Origin: an uncultured Methylococcaceae bacterium
GTDB lineage: Bacteria; Pseudomonadota; Gammaproteobacteria; Methylococcales; Methylococcaceae
NCBI GenBank assembly: GCA_903910005.1
Contig: CAIVXW010000400.1
Coordinates: 1 to 5,693 of the forward strand
Reading direction: 5' to 3'
DNA: 5,693 bases
Shown one piece after another: positions 5,661 to 5,693 of this stretch; within the stretch, counting starts at the first letter, position 1; each line of letters starts with the position of its first letter. Made by a program: the position numbers and the translations under genes. The notes beneath the pieces were generated by a model. The model ran no database searches. It saw only the letters and a list, made by a program, of their open reading frames with translations, and was not told where the DNA came from.

Positions 5661-5693
5661 TCACTCTGTCCTTAACCCCAACTGACGTTACAA

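Overview
The window is about 5.7 kb of GC-rich DNA (I estimate near 60% G+C by eye) from a bacterium, most likely a gammaproteobacterium. The evidence for this is the start of a YgfZ-type folate-binding protein at the left edge, the general codon use, and an AlkB-type membrane hydroxylase. No rRNA, tRNA, CRISPR array or intact insertion sequence is visible. The exact genus cannot be called.

Left part (1-726). The first 117 bases hold the N-terminal 39 codons of a ygfZ-like gene that reads leftwards and leaves the window. A good intrinsic terminator for leftward transcription (145-180) separates it from a small 114-residue membrane protein gene (221-565, minus strand) that I do not recognise. 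Between that gene and the next lies a 161-bp spacer with five consecutive stem-loops. The first of these resembles the hairpin at the right end of IS200/IS605 elements.

Core (727-5569). Two minus-strand genes overlap by four bases (ATGA). The upstream one, 2769-4532, is a complete carbamoyltransferase of the NodU/CmcH/TobZ family. The downstream one, 727-2772, is a 681-residue protein. Its C-terminal half is a heme-oxygenase-like diiron oxidase (HDO) domain with a full set of candidate ligands, and its N-terminal half looks like a degenerate copy of the same fold. Diverging from the carbamoyltransferase, with only 20 bp between the two start codons, is a plus-strand gene (4553-5569) for a histidine-rich membrane diiron hydroxylase or desaturase related to AlkB alkane monooxygenase.

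Together these three genes look like a small biosynthetic or tailoring locus. A membrane oxidase could introduce a hydroxyl or unsaturation, the carbamoyltransferase could cap a hydroxyl with a carbamoyl group, and the HDO protein could carry out an oxidative step such as decarboxylation, desaturation or N-oxygenation. The chemistry is inference; no product can be named. No rubredoxin, carrier protein, NRPS or PKS is inside the window.

Right end (5570-5693). After the AlkB-like gene come two adjacent arrays of five heptamers each (GCGAATG-type and CTGCCYT-type), separated by 5 bp. No further gene is visible.
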